The notes: generated by a model not told the origin, from the letters alone. Shown: positions 20,781 through 32,940, counted from the first letter of the stretch. The stretch is 64,000 bases of DNA from Pseudocercospora fijiensis CIRAD86 (GCF_000340215.1 NW_006921534.1:6375450-6439449), one strand, 5' to 3'. Numbers and translations: made by a program.

Positions 20781-21489
20781 GAACTCTCCAGTTCACGGAC
20801 TGCTATAAAGCGGAGTCGACCATCTTGCGCGGTGCTGTGCTGCAGGCCCGCGAGACGATATCGAGGCGGCCGAACGTCCTAGGTAGGAATGAATCTGCAA
20901 CGACCGTATGTATCGCACTACTGATGTGCGAGTCCCTTAGCCTAAGATTCAAGGGATTTGAAGTCGGAAATTTTATAAAGCCTCGCGGCTAGAGATGTGA
21001 ATATACAGTACATTTCACGAACAGCAGAACGGTGAACGGAAGGGAAGTGAATGATGGGCGTGTACGCCTGGCAAAGCATCGAAATCGCCACATACTCCAG
21101 TCGCGTTGCTTTCGGCCTGGCCTCTAAGAAAACGTTCTTGCTCTACCGCGCCGATCCTGAAAATCGACACTGTCGGCCCTCATATACGCAGCGCTCAAGC
21201 TGCTTGCTGGTTACCCAATGTCTCGCTTACCAGCATAGAGACTGTCTTACGACGGAAGTTTTCTTTGTTCAAAAGCCCTAATCAATCTGAGCGCTTCTGC
21301 CTGGACCAAGAATTCGATACAAAGCATTGTGTGAAGAGCCCTAGGCTGTTGCTGGTACTCACTTCGGCGACTATTCACTATAGTTATAGGCATCAGGCGG
21401 GTGAACTGCTGCCATCGTTTGCGAAGGCCCTTATATGCTTCAGGGTCCTCTTCGTCCTTATACTCACATGCCATACAGAATCTGTAAGG
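20781..21489. other. Intergenic with open but unsupported frame
   Basis: An open frame at 21106-21489 continues into the next gene but has a composition unlike it (Cys/Leu/Ser-rich, no motif), so I treat it as 5' region. Nothing else was recognised. Confidence 0.45.
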
Positions 21490-21957
21490 ATGGCAAAGAA
21501 ACGACCTTCCAGAGCGCCAGCGATGCCTCGCCCACGGCCCGGAAAAACCATCAAAAAGCCAGCACAGGCGATGTCGCTAGACGAAGCCCCTCTGAGCGTA
21601 GGACCTACTCTGCGACGCGCCCAGCCGACGATTCGAGGAACGACTGAAACCAATGTTCCTTATGCGAATGAGCCTTCAACAGCGACTCCAAGGAAATACA
21701 CGCCACAAGGAGCGAAAATTGCCAAGGCCATGGACAAGTTCGAGGACGTATTCCAGACCCCGGGTCCTGCATCTGGGAAGGGAACCCCAGACTCTCCCAT
21801 CGAGATCTTCGATCTCAATACACCACCTGCCCGCAGGCCACCTAGGAGAGATCGAGTCCCACAGCGAGAGATTCTGCTCTCGCCATCCAAACTCGCTCGC
21901 GACGTCAAGGGAATTGTCAAACAAATAATAGCAAAACGGAGAAATCGTAAACGTTAG
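21490..21957 (+). CDS. Basic, disordered hypothetical protein, 3' end altered by RIP-type change
   Basis: A 155-codon frame from MAKKRPSRAPAMPRPRPGK to AKRRNRKR. It is rich in Pro, Arg, Lys and Thr, with a SPIEIFDLNTPP segment that resembles a short linear motif and a basic C-terminus likely to be a nuclear localisation signal. It ends at TAG (21955-21957), where the sequence turns RIP-like. Beyond the stop the same frame stays open and basic for 29 more codons (21958-22044, containing DPNEFKGPAPKKRGKKKKTK) to TAA at 22048-22050 region. The most economical reading is CAG to TAG at the border of the repeat block. Family unknown. I preferred this ATG over 21106 because of the composition change. 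Confidence 0.5.
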   Translation: MAKKRPSRAPAMPRPRPGKTIKKPAQAMSLDEAPLSVGPTLRRAQPTIRGTTETNVPYANEPSTATPRKYTPQGAKIAKAMDKFEDVFQTPGPASGKGTPDSPIEIFDLNTPPARRPPRRDRVPQREILLSPSKLARDVKGIVKQIIAKRRNRKR

Positions 21958-22050
21958 GCCGCCGTCGATCCGAATGAATTTAAGGGTCCTGCGCCTAAGA
22001 AGCGCGGTAAGAAGAAGAAGACGAAGCGGATAAGGATGCTACTTAGTTAA

Positions 22051-22175
22051 GAAAGCGTAGAATTGAAGGCCGGCTTGCTCGTTTCCTCTATCGCGACTAG
22101 ACCCCGTAGTAGTTCGGTCTACGAACTACAAAACGTATAAAGTTTAGTTTCTTAGCGGCAAACTAGCTCCCTAGT
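22051..22175. other. Border of host island and retrotransposon block
   Basis: RIP-altered sequence between the end of the open frame and the T-run at 22184-22190 that probably marks the LINE 3' tail. No coding capacity was recognised. Confidence 0.4.
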
Positions 22176-22599
22176 TCCGGGTTGTTTTTTTAAACTATAT
22201 AGATTCTTAGTTAGAACTAGAAACTATATTAGTTTTACTATAAGTATACTCTTATTCGACTACTAGCTATAATTACTAGCTATACTAGGGACTATATTAG
22301 TTTTAACTATTCTATAGGCGAGTTTTAGTATTAATCTCTAATAGAATATTTTCTAGGGCTATAAGAAGATATTAGATAGATATTTCATTTACCTATTGTA
22401 GTACCTTTCGGCCTATATAGGTCTATTTCTATATATTGTTTTAGGTAGGAAACTAACTTAGTTAGTAAAAACCTCCCTCCTATCCTATTTATAAGTGTTA
22501 ATCTTCCTCGTTTCCTTGTTTTCCTTCCTCTAGGGTATACTAGTGTTATAGTTGTTACCCTCTAACTACCTTGCCTACTACCCTGCCCTTCTTTCCCCC

Positions 22600-25500
22600 T
22601 CTTCTTCCCTCCTTCTTATCTACTCCTTAGTTTCCCTTGCTAGTGCGAATTGTTGTATAAATCCCTATTTAATAATCTACTTTACTATCCTCTTTAGGTC
22701 TTCTTTGCTCTAGATTAGCTTGTCGTATTCCCTTTCTATTACTTTTAGTCTCTAATTACTTCTGCCTTCTAACTACTAAGGGCAGACTAGTAGTATATAC
22801 TTAGGGTTCTAAGATTAGTAGCTATATTAGTACGCTCTACTTTCAATTCCTAGGACGTTTCTTCTAAACAGGTAAGACCTAAGTCTAATGTATTTAGATC
22901 TAATTTAGATAGCTAGGCTTACTTTAGCCCTATTTAGGTCCTTATAGAGCTAGTAGTTGTATTGACCAAATTTAATTAGTGCCTTTAGGGTTCCTAGTCT
23001 AACTTGTATTTTATTCTATTCCTACTCCTATAGGTATCTAGCAATTGACTCTACTAGGCTTTGTTTCTCTCCCTTTAGCTTATCTTCCTTTAGCCTTATA
23101 TTTAGTCCCTAAAGCTCTTTCTCTAGCATTTCTCTTATTAAGACTCTATATTGCTCTAGGTCTTTAACTTTCTAGGGAGTTATTTATAGTCTGTCTCGCC
23201 TCCTAGTCCTAATATACTAGGCTTTTATCTTATCTAGTGCCTTTTAGATAGTCTATTAGACTAGGTATTCTATTGTCTTTGCCGTATATTAGTGTCTTAG
23301 TCCCTTAAAGTATTGTTTAACTAGTAGGATCCCTAATTCCATTTCTACTACCCTTATTAGTATAGTTTTGTATACTCCTAGGATTTTCTTTAGGCTTTAG
23401 GTTTAGGACCTACTAACTAGTTGCTTAATCCTCTTTAGTGTTTTCTCTTAGGCTGTCTATATCTATACTCTATATAGTATTGCTAGCTTGATAATTGCTT
23501 TATATATAACTTTGGCTTTCTCGAATATAGCCCCCTATATAGAGGCTATAAGTCTATTAATAGATTGTATATTAGCATCTGCCCTCTGCTTTGCCTTCTT
23601 TACTTATAGTCCCTAATTCAGTTTTGGATCTAGCTAGATCCCTAGTACCCTAAGCTCTACTAATAGTTAGGTTTCAAAGCCTTAGATAGTAATTAATTGC
23701 TTTATATTATAGGTTGATTTAGCCTTGCTAAAGTAGATAAGCTAGTACTTTTCTAGGGCGAATTTTGCTCTATGCCTTTTTGCCTATTTTTTATACTCCT
23801 AGTACTTCTCTTCTAGGATCTTGTAGTTAGTTTCTGTTGTCTTAGACTAGGCTAGGATGTTTGTATCATCTATAAACCCTAATGCTAATGTGTTTTTTGA
23901 TTCTAGGAGTAGGAGTAGGTCTACTATAAAGATAAGGAAGAGGATTAGGGAGAGTATTAATCCTTAGGGGATTCCCTTTTTAGTTAGTATTAGGTCTAAT
24001 TTAAATTTGCCTAGAATAAGCTATGTCGATCTTTCCTATAGGAAGGACTAGATAAATTGGACTATCTAGTTTAGTATAGCTTTCTGTTTAAGTATATATA
24101 GGAGTCTTTTATAGGAGATATTATTAAAGGCTCCTAAGATATTAAGGGAGAGGAGGGTTGCTACCTAGTTTTAACTATAGTACTAGATATACTTGATCTG
24201 TTCTATAATTAGTTCTATAGCTGTTAGTGTTAACCTCTTCTTTCTTCCTCCTATCTAGCCTTTAGGAAAGATATTCCTTTCCTTAGTAAAGGTTGTTAGC
24301 CTTTTAGCGATAATTTTCTCTAGCACCTTGCCTATTATATTAAGTAGGGCTATTAGTCTATAGGCCTTAAGCTGTATATAGTCTTCCTTCTAGGGCTTCC
24401 TTAGCACTACTGTTAGGGACTTCCTAAATAGTCTTAGGTAGTGTCCTAGTGCTAGGCTTTATAAAAAGATATTAGCTAGTGCTAGGGCTAGCCCCTTCCT
24501 ATATGCTTTTAGAAGTTTATTGTAGACCTTGTCTTCTCCTAGTGCCTTATTACCTAGAATTTTCTTTAGGATCCTCTTAATAGTTTCGGGTTTAACCTAG
24601 GTGTCTCTTAGTATGCCTAGTAGTAGAGTCTCTTATTCTTCCTCCTTTATATCTAATAGGTCTGCTTATACTTTTCTATAGAAGAAGTGTTAGCCTAGGG
24701 CTCTTGCTTTCCCTTCTATTATAGTCTGTATTTGTCCTTATTAGTCTATAATGTCTAGGAATTGTAGTAGTATATTCTTTTCCTGTTTAGGCCTCCTTGC
24801 CTATTTAGCTATCCTCTATATCTCCTCTAGTTTCTTTGTAATCATTCCTATTATAGATCTCTATTCTTGTATTTTGTCTTTCTTAATCTAGATCTTCTTT
24901 TCCTAGCAGGCTTTGTTATAGTTGTCCTATACTTCCTAGGTATAGGTTTATGTCTACTACCTCCTAGCCTTCCTTACTGCTTTAACCTTCCTTATATACT
25001 TACTAGTCTAGTATAGTTGCTAGTATAGTGAATGTTTCTTTACTAGGGTATGCTTTCTAGCTACCTGTTTTAGGATTCCTATTAGTTCTTCTACTGCCTT
25101 ATTAATATCCTCTAGCCTTAGTAGGTGCTTTATTAAGAGTTCCTCTAGTTTTAGGTCCCTTTCTAGCTCCTCCCTAATCCTGCCCTATTTAGTACCTTTC
25201 TAGTTAAGCTTCTCCTCTAGTTCCCTTTTCTAATTAGCTTAGACATTTAGCTTAATCTGTACCGGGAAGTAGTCTAATGATTCTTCTAGTTCCTAGTTAA
25301 CCCTATATCTTATAATCCTATTCCTAATCTAATATAATACAAAGTATAGGTCTAGTATACTACTGCTTCCTCTTGCCTCCTAAGTAATTAGTCCCTTTAG
25401 GGTAATAATTTCTATTCCTTCCCTCTCTAATATGTTAATTAGTCTTCCTACTAGGAAGTAGTAAGCTAGGGTAAAGTCTAAGCCCTAAAGGGGGTAGTAG

Positions 25501-25935
25501 AGGTTGAAATCCCTAAGTAGGATTTAGTAGGTAGTCCCCTAGATAACTCTAGGTAGTCTTTCTAGGGTTTTCAGTTAGGTACTGCTTCTTAAGTCTAGTA
25601 GTAGGTTGTATATATAGTAGACTTAGAGTATACCTTAGGATGTCTCTACTTGAACTAATATTAGGTCCCTATCCTCCTATAGTATAGCCTGCTAGGTTTC
25701 TATATCTATCTCCTTACTAATGTAGATGCATATCCTTAGGGCTCCCTAGTTATAGATAATTAGGTAGTATCTTAGGTCTTTGACTATTACTAGTCTCTTT
25801 GTATATAGGTTGAGCTAGGGCTCTTAGATTGCAATAATATAATGTTCTTTTAGGTTTAGTGCTTAAAGGAAGCTCCTCTATACCTTGTTTTTACTCTTGT
25901 TAATATTGTACTATATAATGTTTAGTAATGTTATA
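22600..25935 (-). pseudogene. LINE ORF2: AP endonuclease and reverse transcriptase, broken
   Basis: The endonuclease part (25930-25300) starts near IIQYNINKSKN and includes RDFNLYYPL, corresponding to the GDFNxHHPLW block of Tad-clade LINEs. The reverse transcriptase spans about 24500-23700 with LIALLNIIGKVLEKIIAKRL, KGIPQGLILSLILFLIF and the catalytic box GFIDDTN (around 23870), with both Asp retained. The downstream region (23600-22600) is Cys-poor and basic. Dozens of TAG/TAA codons interrupt the frame, so it is inactive. Confidence 0.8.
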
Positions 25936-26029
25936 ATGTTTATTAGGTTTTATCTATATTATTTCCCTATAAGTTTTCCTTTAGTCTTCCCTTACTTTAG
26001 ACTAATATTTGACTAAGCTTTGTCTACCC

Positions 26030-27232
26030 TGCTTCCTTTCCTATAATATTAAGGTATCTTAGTCTCCCTAGTTGCTAGTAACTCTCCTATACTAGTAAGG
26101 CCCTAAATGTGAACCTATTATCTTACCTAGACCTCTTTTATAGCACTTGGCTAGGTTGCTTCTGCACCTAGCTGCCCTAGCTTATTGTGTATCTTTTTAG
26201 TGTGTTAATTCTAGCTTCCTTTGCCTTCCTAGCTGCCTATATTCTTACCGGGCATTCCTTCGCCTAAGAGGGGTATCTTTTAGTATAGTATATATATCTT
26301 GCTTCTCCCTTATATGCTTTGTATTCTTTGACCTAGTAATCCCCTATATAATAGGAGCAAGTATTAGTTGTCTTTGTGCACTTAGCTGCTAAGTATCTAT
26401 AGTATTAATATTTGAAGTACTGCATTATCCTATAGTTGCTTCTATATATCTCTATTTCCAATCTTTTAAAGTCCTAGAACAATCCCTAGTCTAGTACTAT
26501 ATTAGCTTACTCTATACTCCCTACCTAGATAATTAGGGAAGACTGCTTCTTAGTCTCTTCGATTTTCCTTTTAATCTATACTACTTTTGTAATCTTTAGG
26601 CCTAGGCATATAGCTTAGTTTTGTCTCTATAGGCTCTTAACATCCCGTTCTTCCTTAAAGCTTCTTATTATACTATAGGCTATAATTATAAACTACTGTT
26701 AGGAGACCTTTGCTGTTTTCCCTATCTTAGTTGTCTATTCTTTTTGTGTTTCTAGCTTCTTTTTGTCCTACTCTTGTACTATAAACAGCTTAATTACCCC
26801 TTTACCTTCGTTCCTAGCCCTAATTACCTCTTTAACTATAATTCTTTCTATAATCTCTTTCCCTATAAGTCCTTAGATTTCCTTTTGCTCCTATAGGTCC
26901 GTAATATAGACTCTAACTACTGTCCTCGGGGGTTTTAGCGCCTCCTAACTAGCTACTGCTACCTAGGTGCGGTAGTTTAGGCTTGTCTCCTATTGTTTCT
27001 TCGTAATCTTTGCTGCGACTGTATTAGCTACCTTTATAATTACGTAGCTTGCCTAATTGTAGATTGCTTTCAGTCCTCTAAGGAGTTCTAAGATTATTAT
27101 CCTATATACCCTCTTAGGGGTTCTTCTATCTTCCGCCTTTAGCACCTCCTCTGCCCTAGTATATAGTGCTTTCTATTCGTCCTCCCTTCCTTCTTAACTG
27201 TCTTCCCTTCGTCTCTAATTGTTCGCTGCCAT
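26030..27232 (-). pseudogene. LINE ORF1 (gag-like, CCHC), broken
   Basis: Begins at ATG 27232 (MAANN, then a stop of RIP type). It is rich in charged residues and ends in a zinc-knuckle region (26400-26160) with LAAKCTKTTNTCSYYIGDY and a second Cys cluster. One Cys is replaced by Tyr and one His by Tyr, as expected for TG and CA to TA change. Nucleic-acid-binding protein of the LINE particle in related elements. Stops throughout. Confidence 0.65.
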
Positions 27233-27535
27233 TTCTCCCGCGCCTATTACTAGCCTATATAGCGAACATTAGAGGTTTAAATAGTTGTTTCTTAGTATAA
27301 GAAGATATTAGTTATTCCTATCGATCTTATATATTATAATATCTTCGAATAGTAGGTAAATCCGGAATAGGTACAATTATAGCTAGTAGGAATATTAGGG
27401 ATATTATATATATATCTAATAAAGGAAAGTAGCTTAGCTAGATTTAGCAAGATAGGAATCTCCTAGCCTAGGATTACTATAAATAGTTATTCGACTACTA
27501 TAGTAGGGAAACCTAGCTTAGTATAGGTATATACC

Positions 27536-28463
27536 TATAAGAAGGGTTATGTTAGTAGGTAGATAGGGTAGTAGTAGGTACGAGTAGTATTCGATAAGGA
27601 TCTAGGAGAAGAGGGAGGAAGGCAAGCAAGTTAGCCTATTACTAAGCGCTAAGCCCTGCCTAAGGCATTAAGACCCTAGCTTTACTCGAGCCCGGTTATA
27701 TACTAATTACGTATAACCTCTTTAGTCCTAATATACGCTTCCCTTCTAAAGGCCGCGCCCTCGTAGCCGGTCTTTATTCTAGCCTTAACCTCTATTGCCG
27801 CTAACTTAGCAGGTCTAATAAGCCGCTTAGTCCGCGCTAAATTGAACGTATAACTACCGATTATATAACTATATCAAACCTTACCTCTAATACAGTATAA
27901 TGTCTAACTCTAACTACGCTATCCCTATATACAACAAACTGTAAAGTAATATACATCTATAAGAATTAAGGGCCTTCGACTAATTATAATACGAGCGCGT
28001 CTTCCCTACTATAATAGGTAGACGTACGAGGTATTGCAGCCCTGCCTCCGCTCTAAGTAATATCGTACCGAGTTCTTTGCGTCTACTCTTAAAAGACCTA
28101 GCAATGTCCGCTCCCGAGGGTTTGTCCGCTTCCGAGGGTTATTATTTACTATCGTAGTTTTACTAGCCTAAATTAGTTAGGTTTAGTAGCCTTTAAGTGT
28201 TAACTAATTATATCTTTTTAAAAAACTTAGTTCTTCTAGTTTCTATAGGTAAAGGCTATTATAAGTGTAATAGTTAAGGTTTGCCTCGCTTAAAGGGTCG
28301 GAAAGATCGAGGAGTAACCTATTATCCGTAAGATCGACCCTAGCTAGCTTAGCTCTATAGTTTTTACCCTTAGTTAGTTAGTCTATTAAGCTACCTTATC
28401 TTTTAGGCGGCTTAAAGTTTTAATTAAAGTTTTGATTAAAGGTGCCTTAGGTTCGTAGCGTAG
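27536..28463 (-). repeat. LTR-b, first part of the left (3') LTR of element b1
   Basis: Matches 54437-54634 and 63888-64000 at its start (TATAAGAAGGGTTAT, originally TG-) and 57060-57860 in its body. It stops at 28463, where LTR-a begins, and resumes at 48474. Joining the two parts with one copy of GTAG removed aligns without gaps to the uninterrupted copy at 57844-57867. Full LTR-b length is therefore about 1.4 kb. Confidence 0.8.
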
Positions 28464-28742
28464 TAAAGGACGGAAACTAATACTACTACTACTACTTATA
28501 GCAATAGTATAGGCTACCGAGGGTAATATAACCTATAGTAATATAGGTAGCTATGTTTAGCAAGATAGGATAACGAGACTGTCGCTTAGGCTAATAACTA
28601 GAGCCCTATAATATAGGCATTATAGAAGTGTAATATAAACAATGTACTATACGAGGTTAATAATCTGTCTACTCTATAGAAGGAGGCCTCTTATATAGGC
28701 TTAAAACTAGCCTATAGGTATAGGGCCGGTTACTAGCTAATA
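28464..28742 (-). repeat. LTR-a copy 1 (279 bp)
   Basis: Starts TAAAGGACGG and ends TAGCTAATA. Original TG..CA ends fit RIP to TA..TA. It is 279 bp, exactly as copies 2 and 3. The left flank is GTAG (28460-28463), matching GTAG after copy 3 (48474-48477). This is the outer LTR of the inserted element-a array. Confidence 0.85.
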
Positions 28743-29298
28743 TCCCTCCCTTTCTTCGTATCTAACTAGATACGTTTTACATTATGCGCGCTTAAAACAA
28801 ACATGTATGCATCCTTAGCGCTCTTAGCTAAGGCTATTCTTAGAACTCCGTAACAACACCCCCGGAGTAGTATTAATCCTAGATACTATAATTATATAAA
28901 AAACAACTTCCTAAGCAACACTATATAGACTTACTATTGCTTTAACGCGCCGTAATCCTTACTAGCAATAACCTTATCTGCTAGTCGGCTCTCGAAATCT
29001 CCTCCGTACGCGTTAAAGCTATTAGTACCGAAGTACTATCCCTCGTAGAAAGCTTGATTAACGAGGAGGTTAATAGCCTTTTCTATCGTAGCTTTCTCCT
29101 AATCGTATAGATATTCCTTAAGTCCCTCGTTATTAAGCTAGAGGATCTATTTAACTTCGTTCTAAACAACGTAACTTAACTAAGGAATCCTACTAACTAG
29201 GGCGTCGGAGATATAGCCGAGGCCTTCGACTAAGATAGCCGTAGGGAAAGCGAATAGTACGAAGGAGTTAGAGACTGTAACCCTACCTTCGGCTCTAA
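28743..29298 (-). mobile_element. Internal deletion derivative of element a
   Basis: 28743-29270 repeats 29578-30106 (3' part of ORF3 and the 3' UTR, with palindrome). It then jumps at about 29272 to the short leader sequence that borders the 5' LTR (CCCTACCTTCGGCTCT). It is thus an element a with almost all of its interior deleted, in tandem with the full copy and sharing LTR copy 2. Confidence 0.75.
28850..28876. repeat. 27-bp palindrome, copy P1
   Basis: Core ACACCCCCGGAGTAG, mutated relative to the consensus arms TAATGCTACCCC and GGGGTAGCATTA. Located downstream of the ORF3 end in the deleted copy of element a. Confidence 0.7.
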
Positions 29299-29577
29299 TA
29301 AAGGACGGAAACTAATACTACTACTACTACTTATAGTAATAGTATAGGCTACCGAGGGTAATATAACCTATAGCAATATAGGTAGCTATATTTAGTAAGA
29401 TAGGATAACGAGACTATCGCTTAGGCTAATAACTAGAGCCCTATAATATAGGCATTGTAGAAGTGTAATATAAACAATGTACTATACGAGGTTGATAATC
29501 TGTCTACTCTATAGAAGGAGGCCTCTTATATAGGCTTAAAACTAGCCTATAGGTATAGGGCCGGTTACTAGCTAATA
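29299..29577 (-). repeat. LTR-a copy 2 (279 bp), 3' LTR of full element a
   Basis: Same ends and length as copy 1. It is preceded by the leader-type sequence of a 5' end and followed by the ORF3 3' region, so it serves as the junction LTR of the tandem. Confidence 0.85.
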
Positions 29578-29684
29578 TCCCTCCCTTTCTTCGTATCTAA
29601 CTAGATACGTTTTATATTATGCGCGCTTAAAACAAACATATATACATCCTTAGCGCTCTTAGCTAAGGCTATTCTTAGAACTCC

Positions 29685-29711
29685 GTAATAATACCCTCGG
29701 GGTAGCATTAA
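29685..29711. repeat. 27-bp palindrome, copy P2
   Basis: Arms TAATAATACCC and GGGGTAGCATTAA. It lies 55 bp beyond the ORF3 stop in element a. Confidence 0.75.
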
Positions 29712-29765
29712 TCCTAGATACTATAATTATGCAAAAAACAACTTCCTAAGCAACACTATATAGAC

Positions 29766-32516
29766 TTACTGTTGCTTTAACGCGCCGTAATCCTTACTAG
29801 CAATAACCTTATCTGCTAGTCGGCTCTCGAAATCTCCTCTATACGCGTTAAAGCTATTAGTACCGAAGTACTATCCCTCGTAGAAAGCTTAATTAACGAG
29901 GAGGTTAATAGCCTTTTCTATCGTAGCTTTCTCCTAATCGTATAGATATTCCTTAAGTCCCTCGTTATTAAGCTAGAGGATCTGTTTAACTTCGTTCTAA
30001 ATAACGTAACTTAACTAAGGAATCCTACTAACTAGGGCGTCGGAGATATAGCCGAGGCTTTCGACTAAGATAGCTATAGGGAAAGCGAATAGTACGAAGG
30101 AGTTAGAGGCTAGGAGGGCGGTTAGATTGCGGTACGCTTTAGCAACCTAAGAGACCGTTAAGTTCTCGTAGCCCTTAACCTTAGTGCCGTTAATAACGCG
30201 AGAGTAGCCTAGGTTAATTAATATACGGTTGCTCTTAGTCTTTAGATTACTATATAGTAGGTATAGCATCTAAATAGAGACCTCGCACTCCTTTAGAGGG
30301 TTAAGGATCTACTCCGCCTTACGCCCCTTACTATTAGGCTAACTATCGAATATATAGTCGAGGTCGTCGTTAGTAAGGTACTTATTAGTAAGCTTGCCGA
30401 TCTTGCTTAGTAGGACTAGGCTACGAGCCTTAAGCTTCTTAACCTAGTTCGTAAAGACCTCGGGCTAATGTATGCCTTCGACAATAGTAGAGTAGCTAGT
30501 CTTATCCTTAGACATAAGGCAGACCTTAATACGTAGGTAACTAGCACCCTCGCTAGCTGCGAGCTTAACTATATCTTATCCGAGACGAGTAGACTCCTTA
30601 GAAGGACAGTTTTTATAAGTACCGCTAACCTTAAAGAACTTAGTAGGCTTAGGGATAGAGATAAGCTCGTATACGTAATTAGGTCGAAGGGCGATAGCTA
30701 AGAGCTATAGGGCAGGGTGCTAGCGGACGATTTAGTTGCTTATACTATAAGTTTAAAGAGTATTGCGGCTTTCTTGCTTAGCCTTAGGCATCGCACGTAT
30801 ATACTAAAGGTACATTTCAAACTCCTCCTATATTAGGTCGATAAGAAAAGGAAGATGTACTCTATAAGGCTCTTATAACTAACTAAAGACTTAAGAGAAG
30901 ATAGTATTGCTAGTCTAGCGAAAGCGGTCGAAGGAGGTGCCTTAGCTAAGGATACCGGTAACGAACTTACTCTAGCGATCTATTAGCGTAAGGGCGCGAG
31001 TAATAGTACTAGTAGGGTTGAACGCGTAGAGTCCTAGAGATGTCGGGGCGGTAATAGGGCGTCTAGGAAACTAGTTAGTATAGGCCTAATTAGCCTTAAG
31101 AGTAGCGAAGGTATCTTAATTAGCGATATTACGTCTAATCTTTAATAGGCGGCTAACAAGGACACTCGTCTTAGCACTAGTATAGAGACTACAGACCCTA
31201 GTAGCCTTCTTAATATAGTTAGTATATATAGTAAACCGCTCTTTACCTAGCTTACTAAGGTCGTCGAGCTATTAATAGATAGATAGGGCGGTAGGAGCTT
31301 TACCTATATCGGCTTTAGGAACTACACCGATCCTAGTAATAAGGTACGCAATAGAGTCGCCCTTATAAGAACTATAGATGTTCTTAGTTAATAGGATCGG
31401 CGAGAGGCCTCTATCTCTACGCTCGCTAAAGGAGCCTTCGGAGGAGATATCTTCTAGTAGTGCATCTAGTATATTAATATCCGAGTTACTATAGTTAGTA
31501 CTATAGTTAGTACTATAGTCGGTACTAGAAGGAGTGCTATACTTCTTGCTAGCCTTACGGAGGGCCTAGCGAGTATATAATGCCTTCTTGCGCGCTACTT
31601 CGGCCTTAGCGCGCTCGTCTTAAACTTCTTAAAGGACCTTGCGGTTACGGGTCGAGCGACGATCTTTAGCCTATATTTCTATAGCGAGCGCAAGGCTAGT
31701 AGCCGTATCGGCCTCGGTTTCTAGGCGAAGAGCCTTACGTTTAAGGACATTAACGATAGGAGCCTCTTAACCTTTAACAATAAAGCCTATACTATTAATA
31801 CGATAGCCCTTCTCTTTTAGTAGATCCTTAGTTGTTTGTACGTTAAGATCGACCTAGACAATCGTATCGTAGTGCTTCTTCTAGTAGGCTGTCGTAAAGT
31901 CGTTAAGCGCAAAGGACAAGTTAAGTAACTGCTTGCCTACCTTCTTACTAGCTATAGATATACGATAGATTATAGTACGGGAAAGATACTCGGCGCCTTA
32001 ACGACGGACCTTATACTTATTAACGAACGAAGAGACCTGCTTAGTACGCTCTTATCTACCGTAGGCGAAGTTAATAAGGCTCTTAGGAAGACTACTTAGT
32101 CCTCCCTAATATTCGAAGGCCTAGTCGAGGGTCTTAAAGCGCAAACGAATCTAGGTACCGGCTATCTTAAGGCTATAGACGATAGGAAAGGCTTATTCGA
32201 TATCTATATCGTTAAGGACCTCGCGCTTAAAGATACGCTTACCGATAGACTAACGTAAGTTGTTTATACCGTACGTAACTAAGATAGTAGCCTTCTTAAT
32301 GTTCCTATTAATAACGCGTAGTAGGGTGCGAGCGTTCTAGATCTTCTCTTAAGGGTCTTTAAGGGCGGTAACGATCTAGAAGTAGTGCTCGAGGCTAGTT
32401 ATAGCAGCTAAGGCACTATCGGAGGGGGCTTCGATCGGGACTAGTACGCCTAGGTTTAGGGCTAGTAGGTTGCTACTACTACTAGCGCCTAGCGGATTTA
32501 GGGCGCCGGAAGACAT
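29766..32516 (-). pseudogene. Element a ORF3, unknown protein of 917 codons
   Basis: ATG at 32516 (MSSGALNPLGASSSSN) opens a frame of exactly 917 codons with no length-changing breaks, only RIP-type stops, and it ends near FNAYRGDFESRLADKVIAS. The order is: Ser/Ala/Leu-rich N-terminus, a Lys/Arg-rich helical part, an Ala/Lys/Glu coiled-coil stretch (ALRLETEADTATSLALAIEI, ARKKALYTR), a low-complexity repeat of (S)TNY units (around 31490-31520), and a helical C-terminal half with scattered Cys. I see no protease, RT, integrase or zinc-knuckle motif, no signal peptide, and no clear membrane anchor that would make it an envelope protein. It occupies the env position. Original function unknown. 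Confidence 0.6.
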
Positions 32517-32940
32517 CTTAGTCGACTAGAGCGGAAAGGAGTTAGTAACGAGTTTGCAAAAACGTTCGTAGCTTGTTAATAATAATTAAAGGGTTTAGAT
32601 AGAAGGAGGGGGAGGGAGTAGGCGGTAGTAAGTTAGTTAGTATTCGAGTAGAAGAAAGAGCTTAGAAAGCTCGCCTTAAATAGGGTACAAAGGTAGCGTA
32701 GTCCGTATATTCTAGTAAAGCAAACAGATAACGACTATATATAGACCCTAAAAAGTGAAGCTGTATACGAGACTCCTTTATTAGTAGGGTAGGCTAAAGT
32801 TTAACAATCGATCTAGCTAATTGCTAGTAGCGACTACGCGCCTCTATTAACCTCTAGCTTTCGTAGATTCCCGCGTACTCGAAATGTAACTAGTTAGTTC
32901 GAGTACCTAGTAGTAATCTATAGTAGTAAGGCTAGCGGGA

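Larger units (their letters stand above)
22176..27535 (-). mobile_element. Tad1-type non-LTR retrotransposon (LINE), degraded
   Basis: About 5.3 kb on the minus strand with the LINE order: ORF1 with CCHC motifs, then ORF2 with AP endonuclease and reverse transcriptase, then a run of T on the plus strand (22184-22190) that corresponds to a short poly(A) at the 3' end. The 5' border is taken as the start of LTR-b at 27536. No target duplication was found. CpG is nearly absent (23041-23160 contains none), unlike every other element here. CA and TG are also reduced, and CTAG and TAG words abound. Confidence 0.82.

Noticed and set aside
28464..29577. Simple tandem duplication of about 835 bp
   Set aside because: The repeat is better explained as two LTR-a copies with a deleted interior, because LTR boundaries and leader sequence can be identified.
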